DNA from: CAZHTS01 sp964535315
GTDB taxonomy: Bacteria; Chloroflexota; Anaerolineae; Anaerolineales; Anaerolineaceae
NCBI GenBank assembly: GCA_964535315.1
Contig: CAZHTS010000087.1
Span: 1-18,993 of the forward strand
Direction: 5' to 3'
DNA: 18,993 nucleotides
Part shown: positions 5,715 through 14,430 of the stretch, in pieces
Position numbering within the stretch: the first letter of the stretch is position 1
How the letters are laid out: each line of letters starts with the position of its first letter
Notes under the pieces: model-generated
What the model was told of the DNA's origin: nothing
The model's input: only the letters and a program-made list of their open reading frames with translations
The model's database searches: none
Made by a program: the position numbers and the translations under genes

Positions 5715-6593
5715 ATGAAAATCGGCATCTTACTCTCGCGGGTGCGGGTCGAGGAAAAGTGGCTGCTCGAAGCGCTGGAACAGAGCGGCGTGCCCTACGA
5801 ACGCATCGATGATCGCCAGGCGACCTTCGACCTGAGCGCCCCCGGCGAATGGCTTTCGTACAACGTCGTATTGGAGCGCAGCCTGTCGTACGCCCGCGGG
5901 TTGTACGCCACCCAGATGCTCAACGCCTGGGGCGTGCCGACCGTCAACATGGCGCACGTGGCCGCCGTGTGCGGCGACAAGCTGGTCACCTCGGCGGCGC
6001 TGGCCAAAGCCGGCCTGCCCCAGCCGCGCCTCAAGGTGGCCTTCACCGCCGAAGCCGCCCTCGAAGCCATCGAGGCCTTCGGCTACCCGGTGGTGCTCAA
6101 ACCGGTGGTCGGCTCGTGGGGCCGGCTGCTGGCCAAGATTAACGACCGCGACGCGGCCGAAGCCATCCTGGAGCACAAAGAGACGCTTGGTTCTTACCAG
6201 CACGCCATTTTCTATATCCAGGAATACATCCGCAAACCGGGACGCGACATCCGCGCCATGGTGGTCGGCGACCAGACGGTGTGCGCCATCTACCGCTCCT
6301 CGTCGCACTGGATCACCAACACCGCCCGCGGCGGCGACGGCGAATCCTGCCCGGTGACGCCCGAACTCAACGCCCTGTGTGTGGCCGCCGCTCGGGCCGT
6401 TGGCGGCGGGGTGCTGGCCATCGACGTGCTCGAAGACCCCGAACGGGGCTATCTGATTAACGAAGTCAACCACACCATGGAATTCCACACCCTGGCGCCG
6501 ATCACCGGCGTAAACGTGGCCGCCGTCATCACCGATTACGTCATCCAGGTGGCCAAAGGCCAGGCGCCAACCCCATTACAGGAGGCCGCATGA
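5715..6593 (+). CDS. lysX: LysX/ArgX: ATP-dependent ligase joining aminoadipate or glutamate to LysW
   Basis: The 292-residue ATP-grasp protein, close to the usual family length, begins MKIGILLSRVRVEEKWL. The frame stays open further upstream, but there it overlaps lysW, so the ATG at 5715 is the start. Visible motifs are GDKL at 87-90, the ATP-binding strand LKPVVGSWGRL at 128-138, NTARGG at 202-207 and the metal-binding INEVNHTMEF at 248-257. It activates the C-terminal glutamate of LysW with ATP and links it to the substrate amino group. LysX (aminoadipate) and ArgX (glutamate) are close homologues and I cannot separate them by eye, so the final product, lysine or arginine, stays open. The stop overlaps lysY by four bases (ATGA). 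Confidence 0.93.
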   Translation: MKIGILLSRVRVEEKWLLEALEQSGVPYERIDDRQATFDLSAPGEWLSYNVVLERSLSYARGLYATQMLNAWGVPTVNMAHVAAVCGDKLVTSAALAKAGLPQPRLKVAFTAEAALEAIEAFGYPVVLKPVVGSWGRLLAKINDRDAAEAILEHKETLGSYQHAIFYIQEYIRKPGRDIRAMVVGDQTVCAIYRSSSHWITNTARGGDGESCPVTPELNALCVAAARAVGGGVLAIDVLEDPERGYLINEVNHTMEFHTLAPITGVNVAAVITDYVIQVAKGQAPTPLQEAA

Positions 6594-7621
6594 AAGCATC
6601 CATCATCGGCGCTTCGGGCTACGCCGGCGGTGAAGTCCTGCGCCTGCTGCTCGATCACCCGCACATCGAGGTGATGCAGGTCACGTCCGAGAGCCATCTG
6701 GGCGAGTACGTGTACCAGCAGCACCCCAACCTGCGCAAACGCACCGCCCTCAAGTTCAGCTCGCGCCAGGGGCTTGAACCCTGCGACGTGCTCTTCCTGG
6801 CCATGCCGCACGGCGAAAGCCAGAAATACATCGAACAATACGCCGGGCTGGCGCCCAAGATTGTCGACCTGGCGGCCGATTTCCGCCTGCGCGACGCCGC
6901 CCATTACCAGAAGGTGTACGGCGAGCCGCACACCGCCCCGGCCTGGCTGGAGCGCTTCGTCTACGGCCTGCCCGAACTGCACCGCGAGCAGATGAAACAG
7001 GCCAGCTACATCAGCGGGGTGGGCTGCAACGCCACCGCCGCCAACCTGGCGCTGCTGGCGCCGCTGCGGGCCGGGCTGCTCGACACCACCCGCCCGATCA
7101 TCGTCGACATCAAGGTCGGCTCGTCCGAGGCGGGCGCCTCGCCCAACCCCGGCTCGCATCACCCCGAACGCAGCGGCGTGATCCGCACCTTCTCGGCCTA
7201 CGGCCATCGCCACACCGCCGAGGTGCAGCAGGAACTGGGGCTCCAGGACGTGCACCTGACCATGACCTCGGTCGACCTGGTGCGCGGCGCCCTGGCGGCG
7301 GCGCACGCCTTTGTCAAACCCGGCGTGAGCGAAAAAGATATCTGGCGCGCCTACCGGGCGCTGGCCGAAGCCGAACCGTTCGTGCGCCTGGTCAAAGATC
7401 GCCGCGGCATCTACCGCGTGCCCGAACCCAAGATCCTGGCCGGGACGAACTTCGCCGACATCGGCTTTGAACTCGATCCCGACAGCGGCCGGCTGATCGG
7501 CATGGCGGCCATCGACAATCTGATGAAGGGCGCCGCCGGTTCGGCCGTGCAGGCCATGAACCTGATCTGCGGTTTTGAAGAGACCGACGGCCTGACGTTT
7601 AGCGGTTTACACCCAGTTTAA
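6590..7621 (+). CDS. lysY: LysY: LysW-aminoadipyl/glutamyl phosphate reductase (ArgC homologue)
   Basis: The 343-residue protein is of the ArgC family: NAD(P)-binding GASGYAGGEVLRLL at 7-20, catalytic cysteine 146 in SGVGCNATA, and the active-site histidine in YGHRHTAE (His208). It reduces the carrier-bound acyl phosphate made by LysZ to the semialdehyde, using NADPH. Close linkage to lysW and lysX places it in the carrier pathway and not in free N-acetylglutamate metabolism. The start overlaps the lysX stop (ATGA), and lysZ follows after 12 bases. Confidence 0.94.
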   Translation: MKASIIGASGYAGGEVLRLLLDHPHIEVMQVTSESHLGEYVYQQHPNLRKRTALKFSSRQGLEPCDVLFLAMPHGESQKYIEQYAGLAPKIVDLAADFRLRDAAHYQKVYGEPHTAPAWLERFVYGLPELHREQMKQASYISGVGCNATAANLALLAPLRAGLLDTTRPIIVDIKVGSSEAGASPNPGSHHPERSGVIRTFSAYGHRHTAEVQQELGLQDVHLTMTSVDLVRGALAAAHAFVKPGVSEKDIWRAYRALAEAEPFVRLVKDRRGIYRVPEPKILAGTNFADIGFELDPDSGRLIGMAAIDNLMKGAAGSAVQAMNLICGFEETDGLTFSGLHPV

Positions 7622-7633
7622 TGGAGGAGTAGC

Positions 7634-8437
7634 ATGATCGTCGTAAAAATGGGCGGCGCCCAGGGTGTGAACCTGGAAGCCGTATGCCAGGACATCGCCC
7701 AGGTGATCCAACAGGGGCAAACCGTCGTGCTGGTGCACGGCGGCTCGGCCGAAACCAACGAACTGTCCACCCAGTTGGGCCACCCGCCGCGCTTTATCAC
7801 CACCGCCACCGGCTTCACCAGCCGCTACACCGACCGCACCACGCTGGAGATCTTCGCCATGGTCACCGCCGGCAAGATCAACACCCTGCTGGTCGAGCGG
7901 CTGCAAAAGGCCGGCGTCAACGCCGTGGGTCTCTCGGGGGTAGACGGGCGCCTGTTGCAGGCCAAACGCAACGAGGCCATCCGCATCATTGAGAACGGCC
8001 GCCGCCTGGTGATCCGCGACGATTATACCGGCAAGATCGAGACGGTCAACGCCGCCCTGCTGCAACTGCTGCTCGCCAACGGCATGATGCCGGTGGTGGC
8101 GCCGCTGGCCATCTCGCCCGAAGGCGACGCCCTCAACGTGGACGCCGACCGCGCAGCGGCCTGCATCGCCGGGGCGCTGCACGCCGAGCAATTTGTCCTG
8201 CTGACCAACGTCCCCGGGCTGATGCGCAATTACCCGGACGAAAGCAGCCTGATCGCCCACATCGACCGCTCGGCCGTGCAGCAGGCGCTGGACATCGCCG
8301 AAGGGCGCATGAAGAAAAAGGTGCTGGGCGCCATCGAGGCGCTCGACCTGGGCGTCAAACAGATCATTTTCGCCGATGGGCGTATTCAGAACCCGCTGCA
8401 GGCCGCCCTGGCCGGGCAGGGGACGACGATCGGATAA
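7634..8437 (+). CDS. lysZ: LysZ: LysW-aminoadipate/glutamate kinase (ArgB homologue)
   Basis: The 267-residue amino-acid kinase has the glycine-rich KMGGAQG at 5-11, VLVHGGSAE at 32-40, and the segment FTSRYTDRTTLEIF (61-74), which resembles LysZ more than N-acetylglutamate kinase. It phosphorylates the side-chain carboxylate of the carrier-bound amino acid, preparing it for LysY. A strong ribosome site (ggagg, 7623-7627) precedes the ATG at 7634. The gene order Y-Z matches the order of use in the pathway. lysJ begins five bases after the stop. Confidence 0.94.
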   Translation: MIVVKMGGAQGVNLEAVCQDIAQVIQQGQTVVLVHGGSAETNELSTQLGHPPRFITTATGFTSRYTDRTTLEIFAMVTAGKINTLLVERLQKAGVNAVGLSGVDGRLLQAKRNEAIRIIENGRRLVIRDDYTGKIETVNAALLQLLLANGMMPVVAPLAISPEGDALNVDADRAAACIAGALHAEQFVLLTNVPGLMRNYPDESSLIAHIDRSAVQQALDIAEGRMKKKVLGAIEALDLGVKQIIFADGRIQNPLQAALAGQGTTIG

Positions 8438-8442
8438 CCGCC

Positions 8443-9624
8443 ATGTCTGAGCAGACCACCGTTCTCACCCCCACCGCCGCCATCCAGGCGTGCGAAGACC
8501 AGTACACCTCGGGCGTATACAGCAAACGCCCGGTAGCCATCCTGCGCGGCCGCGGCGCCCACCTGTGGGACGCCGAAGGCAAGGAATATATCGACTGCGT
8601 CGGCGGACAGGGCGCCGCCAACCTGGGGCACGCCAACCCGGCCGTGGCGCAGGCCATCGCCCGCCAGGCGCGCACGCTGATCTCGTGCCCCGAGATGTTC
8701 TACAACGACCGCCGCGCCGCCCTGGAAGCGCGCCTGTGCGCGCTGAGCGGCATGCCGCGCGTCTTTCTGTCCAATTCGGGCACCGAAGCGGTCGAGGCGG
8801 CGCTCAAATTTGCCCGCCTGTTCACCGGCCGCAGCGAGGTCATCGCCACCATGCGCGGTTTCCACGGGCGCAGCATGGGGGCGCTCTCGGCCACCTGGGA
8901 GAAAAAATACCGCGGCCCGTTTGAGCCGCTGGTGCCCGGTTTCAAGCACGTGCCCTATAACGACCTGCCCGCCCTGCAAGAGGCGCTCGGCCCGCAAACG
9001 GCGGCGGTCATCCTGGAGGTGGTGCAGGGCGAAGGCGGCGTCACCCCCGGCAAAGCCGACTACCTGTTGGGCGCGCAGGCCGCCTGCCGCGCCAACGGCA
9101 CGCTGCTGATCCTGGACGAAGTGCAGACCGGCTTCGGGCGCACCGGCAAGATGTTTGCCTTCCAGCATCACAACCTGCAACCCGACCTGCTGTGCCTGGC
9201 CAAATCCATTGCCGGCGGCCTGCCGATGGGCGCCACGCTGCTGGGTCCCAACCTGGCCGACCTGCCCTCGCAGGTGCACGGCTCCACCTTTGGCGGCAAC
9301 CCGCTGGCCTGCGCCGCCTCGCTGGCCGCCCTGGATTACCTCGAGCAGCACCACCTGCCCGAACGCTCGGCCGAACTGGGCGCCTGGTTCCTCCAGCGCC
9401 TGCAGCGCATCGAATCGCCGCTGGTGCGCGAGGTGCGCGGCCTGGGGTTGATGGTCGGCATCGAACTCAAACAAAAGGTCACGCCCTACCTCCAGGCGCT
9501 CATGGCGCAGGGTATCATGGCGCTGCCCGCCGGGCTGACCGTCATGCGCTTTTTGCCGCCGCTGGTCATTTCCAAGAAAGACCTGGGGCAGGTGGTCGAC
9601 GGCGTACAGGCCGTATTAGGATAA
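8443..9624 (+). CDS. lysJ: LysJ: LysW-aminoadipate semialdehyde aminotransferase (class III, PLP)
   Basis: The 393-residue class III aminotransferase has the phosphate-binding SNSGTEAVEAA at 110-120, Asp225 in LILDEVQTGFGRTGK, and the PLP lysine 254 in CLAKSIAGGLPMGA. It is homologous to acetylornithine aminotransferase (ArgD). It transfers an amino group to the carrier-bound semialdehyde, giving LysW-lysine or LysW-ornithine. The ribosome site is poor, and expression probably relies on coupling to lysZ, whose stop lies five bases upstream. Substrate choice cannot be deduced here. Confidence 0.94.
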   Translation: MSEQTTVLTPTAAIQACEDQYTSGVYSKRPVAILRGRGAHLWDAEGKEYIDCVGGQGAANLGHANPAVAQAIARQARTLISCPEMFYNDRRAALEARLCALSGMPRVFLSNSGTEAVEAALKFARLFTGRSEVIATMRGFHGRSMGALSATWEKKYRGPFEPLVPGFKHVPYNDLPALQEALGPQTAAVILEVVQGEGGVTPGKADYLLGAQAACRANGTLLILDEVQTGFGRTGKMFAFQHHNLQPDLLCLAKSIAGGLPMGATLLGPNLADLPSQVHGSTFGGNPLACAASLAALDYLEQHHLPERSAELGAWFLQRLQRIESPLVREVRGLGLMVGIELKQKVTPYLQALMAQGIMALPAGLTVMRFLPPLVISKKDLGQVVDGVQAVLG

Positions 9625-9629
9625 CAATT

Positions 9630-10691
9630 ATGCCACTCGACGACATCGCCCTGCTGGAAGGCCTGCTGCGCCATTACAGCCCCAGCGGGCAAGAGGCGCA
9701 GGCAGTGACCTATCTGTGCCAACAGATGCAGGCGCTGGGTTACACCGCCGGCGCAGACGAAGCCGGCAACGCCATCGGAACGTTGGGCGCAGGGCCCAAC
9801 GAAATCATCCTGCTCGGGCACATCGACACCGTGCCGGGCGAAATTCCAATCCATTACGAAGCAGGCCAGCTGTGGGGGCGCGGCTCGGTGGACGCCAAAG
9901 GTCCACTTGCCTGTTTCGTTTTAGCGGGCGCCCGCGCCGTCCGGCGCCCCGGTTGGCGGATCACCGTCATCGGGGCCGTGGGCGAGGAGGGAGATGCACG
10001 CGGCGCCCACTTTCTTTGCCATCACCGCCCGGCCCCAACCTACACCATCATCGGTGAGCCCAGCAGTTGGGAGCGGGTTACCCTCGGTTACAAAGGCAGC
10101 GTCTGGCTGCGCTATCAGGTGGAACGCTCGCTGGCGCACAGCGCCGCCTCGAACGAGACCGCCTGCGAAGCGGCCGTGTCCTTCTGGAACAGTCTGTACG
10201 CCGGCGTGAACGCCTACAACCAGACGCAGCCGCGCCTGTTTTACCAGTTCAACGTCGGCCTGCGCAAGATGCACAGCCAGCAGGACGGTTTCATGCAGCG
10301 CGCCGAACTGGAGATCAACCTGCGCCTGCCGCCGGGCGTCGCCTCGGGCGACGTGCCGGCCCTGGCGCGCCGCTACGCCCCGCAGGCCGACGGCGAGATC
10401 GAGATCCTGGACAGCGTCGATTGTTACCTGGCCGAAAAGAACAGTGCGCCGGTGCGCGCCTTTCTGGCGGCCATCCGCGCCCAGGGTGGGCGGCCCGGCT
10501 TTGTGCTCAAGACCGGCACCTCGGATATGAACCTGGTCGGCCCGGCCTGGGGCTGCCCCATCCTGGCCTACGGTCCGGGCGATTCCAACCTGGATCACAC
10601 CCCGGACGAACACATCGATTTGCAGGAGTATCAACGCGGGATCGCCGTGCTCACCGCCGCGCTCGAGAAATTAATGGATGAAGCGGGATAA
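9630..10691 (+). CDS. lysK: LysK: LysW-lysine/ornithine hydrolase (M20 peptidase family)
   Basis: The protein has 353 residues from the ATG at 9630; the frame is open much further upstream but there it lies inside lysJ in another frame. Metal-ligand motifs of the M20 family are GHIDTVPG (63-70, His64), VDAKG (Asp88) and AVGEEGD (Glu119 and Glu120), with GEPSS (Glu143) as a further ligand and a late histidine in DHTPDEH. It releases lysine or ornithine from the C-terminus of LysW, closing the carrier cycle. As the last gene of the cluster it completes the set W-X-Y-Z-J-K. The enzymes that make aminoadipate (homocitrate synthase, homoaconitase, homoisocitrate dehydrogenase, LysN) are not in the window. 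Confidence 0.93.
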   Translation: MPLDDIALLEGLLRHYSPSGQEAQAVTYLCQQMQALGYTAGADEAGNAIGTLGAGPNEIILLGHIDTVPGEIPIHYEAGQLWGRGSVDAKGPLACFVLAGARAVRRPGWRITVIGAVGEEGDARGAHFLCHHRPAPTYTIIGEPSSWERVTLGYKGSVWLRYQVERSLAHSAASNETACEAAVSFWNSLYAGVNAYNQTQPRLFYQFNVGLRKMHSQQDGFMQRAELEINLRLPPGVASGDVPALARRYAPQADGEIEILDSVDCYLAEKNSAPVRAFLAAIRAQGGRPGFVLKTGTSDMNLVGPAWGCPILAYGPGDSNLDHTPDEHIDLQEYQRGIAVLTAALEKLMDEAG

Positions 10692-10720
10692 GCCAGGACG
10701 CATTGGCCCCACGAAAATGC

Positions 10721-10740
10721 CCCATTTCGATTAAAATGGG
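10721..10740 (+). promoter_or_regulatory. Hairpin just upstream of xseA
   Basis: cccattt (10721-10727) pairs with aaatggg (10734-10740) around a six-base loop. The right arm overlaps the first bases of the xseA ribosome site (gggag, 10738-10742), so the hairpin could limit xseA translation or mark the end of the lys transcript. There is no U-run. Confidence 0.35.
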
Positions 10741-10746
10741 AGCACG

Positions 10747-11973
10747 ATGGAACAACTCAGCTTTTTTCAACCGCCTTCGCTGACGGTCAGCGAACTGACG
10801 CGTTATCTGCGCCAGCTGCTGGAAAGCGACGATGTGCTCCGCACCGTGTGGGTGCAGGGCGAAATCTCCAACCTGTCGCGGCCGGCTTCCGGACACATCT
10901 ATTTCACCCTCAAGGATGAGGGTGCTGCGCTGCGCTGCGTCATCTGGCGCGCCACGGCCCAGGCGCTGCGTGTGCCGCTGCAAAACGGGCTGGCGGTCGA
11001 GGCGCACGGGGCGATCAGCGTGTACGAGCGCGACGGCCAGTACCAGTTGTACGTCCAGGCGCTGCGTCCGGCGGGGGCGGGCTTCCTCTACCAGGAGTTC
11101 CTGCGCCTCAAGGCGCGCCTGGAGGCGGAAGGGCTGTTCGACGAGGGGCGCAAACGCCCCATCCCGGCCCGACCGGGCGCCATTGGCATCGTCACCTCGC
11201 CCACCGGGGCGGCGCTGCAAGACATGCTCAACACCCTGCGCCGGCGTTATCCGCTGGCAGAAGTGTGGGTGGCCCCGGCGGCGGTGCAGGGCGCCGAGGC
11301 GCCGGGCGAACTCGTCCGGGCGCTGCGGGCGCTCAACCGCCTGGCGCAGGTGGACGTGATCCTGATCGGCCGCGGCGGCGGTTCGCTGGAAGACCTGTGG
11401 GCCTTCAACGACGAGACCGTGGTGCGCGCCGTCGCCGACTCGCCGCAGCCGGTCATCAGCGGTGTGGGGCATGAGACCGACTTCACCCTGGTCGATTTTG
11501 CCGCCGATGTACGCGCCCCCACCCCCACCGGGGCGGCCGTGCTGGCAACACCCGACGTGGCCGATTTGCGCCTGGCGCTGGTCGAAACCCGCCAGCGGCT
11601 GGAGAGCATCTCCGCCGCCACGTTGCTGGATGAACGCTCCCGGCTGGCCGATGCCATCCACCGCCTGCAGCGCAACTCACCGCTGCGCCGCATCCAGAAC
11701 GACCGCCAGCGTCTCGACCAGTTGACCGGGCGCAGCTGGCGCGCCGCCGCCCACCTGTTACAATTGCGCCGGACGGCGCTGCACGGCGCCGCCAACCATT
11801 TGCAGGCGCTCAACCCGCTGGCCGTTTTGCAGCGTGGTTTTGCCGTCGTCACCCGCCCGGATGGATCCCTGATCGGCCGGGCAGCCGGGGTGCAGCCCGG
11901 CGAAGGCGTTCACATCCGGCTGGTCGACGGGCAGATCGCCGCCCACGTGGACGCCGTCTCAACCAACGAATGA
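10747..11973 (+). CDS. xseA: Exodeoxyribonuclease VII large subunit
   Basis: The 408-residue protein is close to the usual XseA length. Order: N-terminal OB-fold (about 12-105, with TVWVQGEISNLSRPASGHIYF), then the catalytic core with GIVTSPTGAALQDM (147-160), IGRGGGSLEDLWAFN (207-221) and GHETDFTLVDFAADVRAPTP (241-260), followed by a long helical region that holds XseB. With XseB it degrades single-stranded DNA from either end in mismatch repair and DNA-damage processing. The ribosome site gggag lies just before the ATG. xseB follows 22 bases after the stop, so the two are co-transcribed. It may also share the lys transcript, since no terminator is seen after lysK. Confidence 0.97.
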   Translation: MEQLSFFQPPSLTVSELTRYLRQLLESDDVLRTVWVQGEISNLSRPASGHIYFTLKDEGAALRCVIWRATAQALRVPLQNGLAVEAHGAISVYERDGQYQLYVQALRPAGAGFLYQEFLRLKARLEAEGLFDEGRKRPIPARPGAIGIVTSPTGAALQDMLNTLRRRYPLAEVWVAPAAVQGAEAPGELVRALRALNRLAQVDVILIGRGGGSLEDLWAFNDETVVRAVADSPQPVISGVGHETDFTLVDFAADVRAPTPTGAAVLATPDVADLRLALVETRQRLESISAATLLDERSRLADAIHRLQRNSPLRRIQNDRQRLDQLTGRSWRAAAHLLQLRRTALHGAANHLQALNPLAVLQRGFAVVTRPDGSLIGRAAGVQPGEGVHIRLVDGQIAAHVDAVSTNE

Positions 11974-11995
11974 TTTGTGGCGTGAGGAGGACCCC

Positions 11996-12223
11996 ATGCA
12001 ACCATCGCCATCGATTGAAGAAATGAGCTACGAGCAGGCTTTTGCCGAACTGGAGAACATCACTCGTATCCTGGATAGCAATCCCCCCGCCCTGGAAGAA
12101 TCGCTGGCGCTGTTCGAGCGCGGCCAGGCGTTGGCGCAGCGCTGCGCCGCGCTGCTCGACCGGGCCGAACTGCGCGTGCGCCAGTTGACCGGCCAGGAAC
12201 TGGCTGCATTGAATGAAGGGTGA
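11996..12223 (+). CDS. xseB: Exodeoxyribonuclease VII small subunit
   Basis: The 75-residue helical protein contains SYEQAFAELENITRILDSN and ALEESLALFERGQAL, typical XseB helices. The ATG at 11996 is chosen over a TTG at 11975 because the strong ribosome site gaggagg (11984-11990) is placed correctly for it. Several copies bind the helical region of XseA to form the active nuclease. The stop falls within the region where the next gene begins. Confidence 0.95.
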   Translation: MQPSPSIEEMSYEQAFAELENITRILDSNPPALEESLALFERGQALAQRCAALLDRAELRVRQLTGQELAALNEG

Positions 12224-12224
12224 G

Positions 12225-12671
12225 ATGTGGCAGGAATTGACTTCTAACCCGGCTCTGGGGGCCGGTCTGTTGGCCTGGCTGCTGGCGCAAATCCTCAAGG
12301 TGCCGATCAATTACCTCGCCACCCGCCAGTGGGACTGGGGGCTGTGGGTCAGCACCGGCAAGATGCCCAGTTCGCACTCGGCGCTGATCTGCGCCACCAC
12401 GCTTTCCATCGGGCTTAACGATGGCTTCGATACCTCGGCCTTTGCCCTGGGGGTGGCCATCGCCATGGTGATCCTGTACGACGCCGCCGGGGTGCGCCGC
12501 CAGGCGGGCATTCACGCCCAGCGTATCAACCAGTTGATTGAGGAAATCTTCCGCGGCGAACCGATCAGCGATGTACGCCTCAAAGAGGTGCTCGGTCACA
12601 CCCCGCCCGAGGTGGTCGGCGGGGTGATCCTGGGGCTGTCGGTGGCGCTTGTACTGTGGCTGCTGGGGTAG
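12225..12671 (+). CDS. DUF212 / divergent PAP2-family membrane protein
   Basis: The protein has 148 residues from the ATG at 12225, preceded by aaggg at 12216-12220. An in-frame ATG at 12213 would overlap xseB by 11 bases and is less favoured. The sequence matches the divergent PAP2 (acid phosphatase / vanadium haloperoxidase-related) family of the Bacillus YuiD type: AQILKVPINYLATRQWDW near 21-38, GKMPSSHSALICA at 45-57, YDAAGVRRQAG and a C-terminal segment LGHTPPEVVGG followed by a membrane helix. The catalytic-type SSHS motif suggests phosphatase ancestry, but the reaction is not established for this family. It is in the xseAB operon by position; that link is probably incidental. Confidence 0.88.
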   Translation: MWQELTSNPALGAGLLAWLLAQILKVPINYLATRQWDWGLWVSTGKMPSSHSALICATTLSIGLNDGFDTSAFALGVAIAMVILYDAAGVRRQAGIHAQRINQLIEEIFRGEPISDVRLKEVLGHTPPEVVGGVILGLSVALVLWLLG

Positions 12672-12682
12672 CCGCGCCGGCT
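12670..12682. terminator. Small GC hairpin between convergent genes
   Basis: agccg (12670-12674) and cggct (12678-12682) form a short stem across the ten-base gap between the plus-strand DUF212 gene and the minus-strand herA gene. It could mark a bidirectional transcript end, but there is no U-run and the stem is only five base pairs. Confidence 0.25.
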
Positions 12683-14397
12683 CAGAACCCCAGTTCTTTC
12701 ATCAACTGCGCCTGGTCGCCCAGGTTGCCGCCGCCGCCCAGTAGTTCCTGGTAGAAACGGTCGTCGTAACGCCGCGAGCGCACCGGGATGGGCATGGGCA
12801 CGCCCCAGCCCAACAGCAGCACCTCTTCTTTGGGTTGCAGACGGGCCAGCATGCCGCGCAAGGCATCTCGCCCGGCCAGCCCGGAGAGCACGGCCTGGAT
12901 GTCGGCGTCGTCGCCCAGCCAGCCCGAGATGCGCGTGCCCAGCTGCGAGAGCACTTCGTCGTAAATCTGCGAGGGGCGCTGGTCGATGATCAACAGGGTG
13001 ACGTAATATTTGCGCATCTCGCGGGCGATGGTGCTGAAGGCGGTCTGGGCGGCCATCTCGCGGTTGAGCAGCTTGTGCGCCTCTTCCACCACCACCACCA
13101 GCGGGCGGGGTTCTTTCTCGCCGTGGCTGCGGAAGCGGTTGGTGCTGGCCTCCCAGGCGGCGCGGATGCGCCGGGTGAGCAGGTTGGTGACCAGCAGGTA
13201 GTCCAGGTCGCTCTCGTGCTCGCCAAACGAAAGCACGATGTGCTGCCCGGCCTGCAGCGCCTTGATGATCTCGCCCATCGAGTCGCTGGCCGGCTGTTCG
13301 ACCACGTACGCCAGGCGGAAGACGCGCCCCAGCTTGGAGTGCAGCCCCTCGGCCGCCGCCACGTTGACGCCGGCTTCGGCCGCCCAGGCCGCCACGCTGT
13401 CGGGGGCGGGGATGCGTTTCCCTTCGTCGGTTTCGATCATCGCCCCCACCTTCATCGCCTTGAACTCGCGGAACCAGCGCTCGGGGCCAAAACTGTGGAT
13501 GAGCGCGTCCAGGGTGGTGGGGGTGGTCTCTTTCAGGTTCAACTCGCGGGCGAGCATCTCGATATCGGCGGGTTGGATGTCTTTTTCGCCCAACTCGAGG
13601 GTGAAATCGGGCGCCTGGCCGCGAATGCTGGCGCCGCGCCCCAACCCGACCACGCGCACCCGCCCGGGGAAGCGCGTGCGCAGCCCGGTGATGCGCTGGT
13701 TGGTATCCGAGGCGGTGTCGTCGAAGCCGTATTCGTTGTGCATGTCGAAGACCAGCACCGAGGATTTGTTGTAATGCACCAGCCCGGCCAGGATGATGCG
13801 CGTCAGGAAGGATTTGCCCGTGCCGGTGGCGCCAAAGATGCCCGAGGAACGCTGCACGAACTTATCCATATCCATGCACACCGGGTGACCCTGTTCGCGG
13901 GTCGTGCCGATCTGGAAGCGGGCGCCGTCTTTGGGGTCGCCAAAGATGGCCGCCACGTCGCCGGCGTCGGCCAGGCGCACCCCGGCGTGGTGCGAGGGCA
14001 CGGTTTTGATCGGGATCAGGTGCGGGTCTTCGGGGTGCCGGCGGCGCCATTCCTCGTAACGAACGGCGTAATCGGGGCTGGCAGGATCCGGGCCGGTTTC
14101 GAGCATGAGCGCCGGCAGCACCTCCAGGTTGGTGTAGAGCGTCTGGCCGTGCAGCAGCCCGGCCAGGCCCGGCGGCAGACGGCGTTCGCTCTGTTCGTCG
14201 GCAAAGCGCGGGTCGGTGGCGCCCAGTTCCAGGTTGGTCACCAGCCCGTAAAAATGCCAGTCGCCGCTCTCGACGACCACGAAACTGCCTTCCTGCACCT
14301 GCTGCGGCGGGACGGTCAAACGCACGCGCAGATTGTCTTTCAGGCTGCCGCCAACGATGTAGCCGATATACGGATCGGAAGCAGGGAGTTGCGCCAT
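12682..14397 (-). CDS. herA: HerA-type DNA translocase/helicase ATPase
   Basis: The protein has 571 residues from the ATG at 14397, chosen because gaggtg lies just upstream; a TTG six codons earlier is possible. Residues about 5-65 form a HAS-barrel (SGDWHFYGLVTNLEL). The Walker A motif GATGTGKS is at 189-196, the family segment VLVFDMHNEYG at 214-224, the Walker B strand LVVVVEEAH at 433-441, and the typical HerA ending of the core IIDQRPSQI soon after. HerA forms hexamers that pump DNA and feed the nuclease NurA during double-strand-break end resection. It is the last gene of a minus-strand operon with nurA and a small HAS-barrel-like protein. HerA-NurA is universal in hyperthermophilic archaea and sporadic in bacteria. 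Confidence 0.93.
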   Translation of the reverse strand: MAQLPASDPYIGYIVGGSLKDNLRVRLTVPPQQVQEGSFVVVESGDWHFYGLVTNLELGATDPRFADEQSERRLPPGLAGLLHGQTLYTNLEVLPALMLETGPDPASPDYAVRYEEWRRRHPEDPHLIPIKTVPSHHAGVRLADAGDVAAIFGDPKDGARFQIGTTREQGHPVCMDMDKFVQRSSGIFGATGTGKSFLTRIILAGLVHYNKSSVLVFDMHNEYGFDDTASDTNQRITGLRTRFPGRVRVVGLGRGASIRGQAPDFTLELGEKDIQPADIEMLARELNLKETTPTTLDALIHSFGPERWFREFKAMKVGAMIETDEGKRIPAPDSVAAWAAEAGVNVAAAEGLHSKLGRVFRLAYVVEQPASDSMGEIIKALQAGQHIVLSFGEHESDLDYLLVTNLLTRRIRAAWEASTNRFRSHGEKEPRPLVVVVEEAHKLLNREMAAQTAFSTIAREMRKYYVTLLIIDQRPSQIYDEVLSQLGTRISGWLGDDADIQAVLSGLAGRDALRGMLARLQPKEEVLLLGWGVPMPIPVRSRRYDDRFYQELLGGGGNLGDQAQLMKELGF

Positions 14398-14430
14398 AAA
14401 CACCTCAGCAGACAAACGAGATCAAGGGGA

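Noticed and set aside
5715..6593. Assigning the ligase firmly to LysX or to ArgX from its NTARGG segment
   Set aside because: I could not recall a reliable residue rule separating the two groups, so the symbol lysX is used only by operon convention.
8386..9474. Long minus-strand frame opposite lysJ
   Set aside because: lysJ has clear PLP and substrate motifs on the plus strand; the reverse frame has no recognisable domain and is a shadow.
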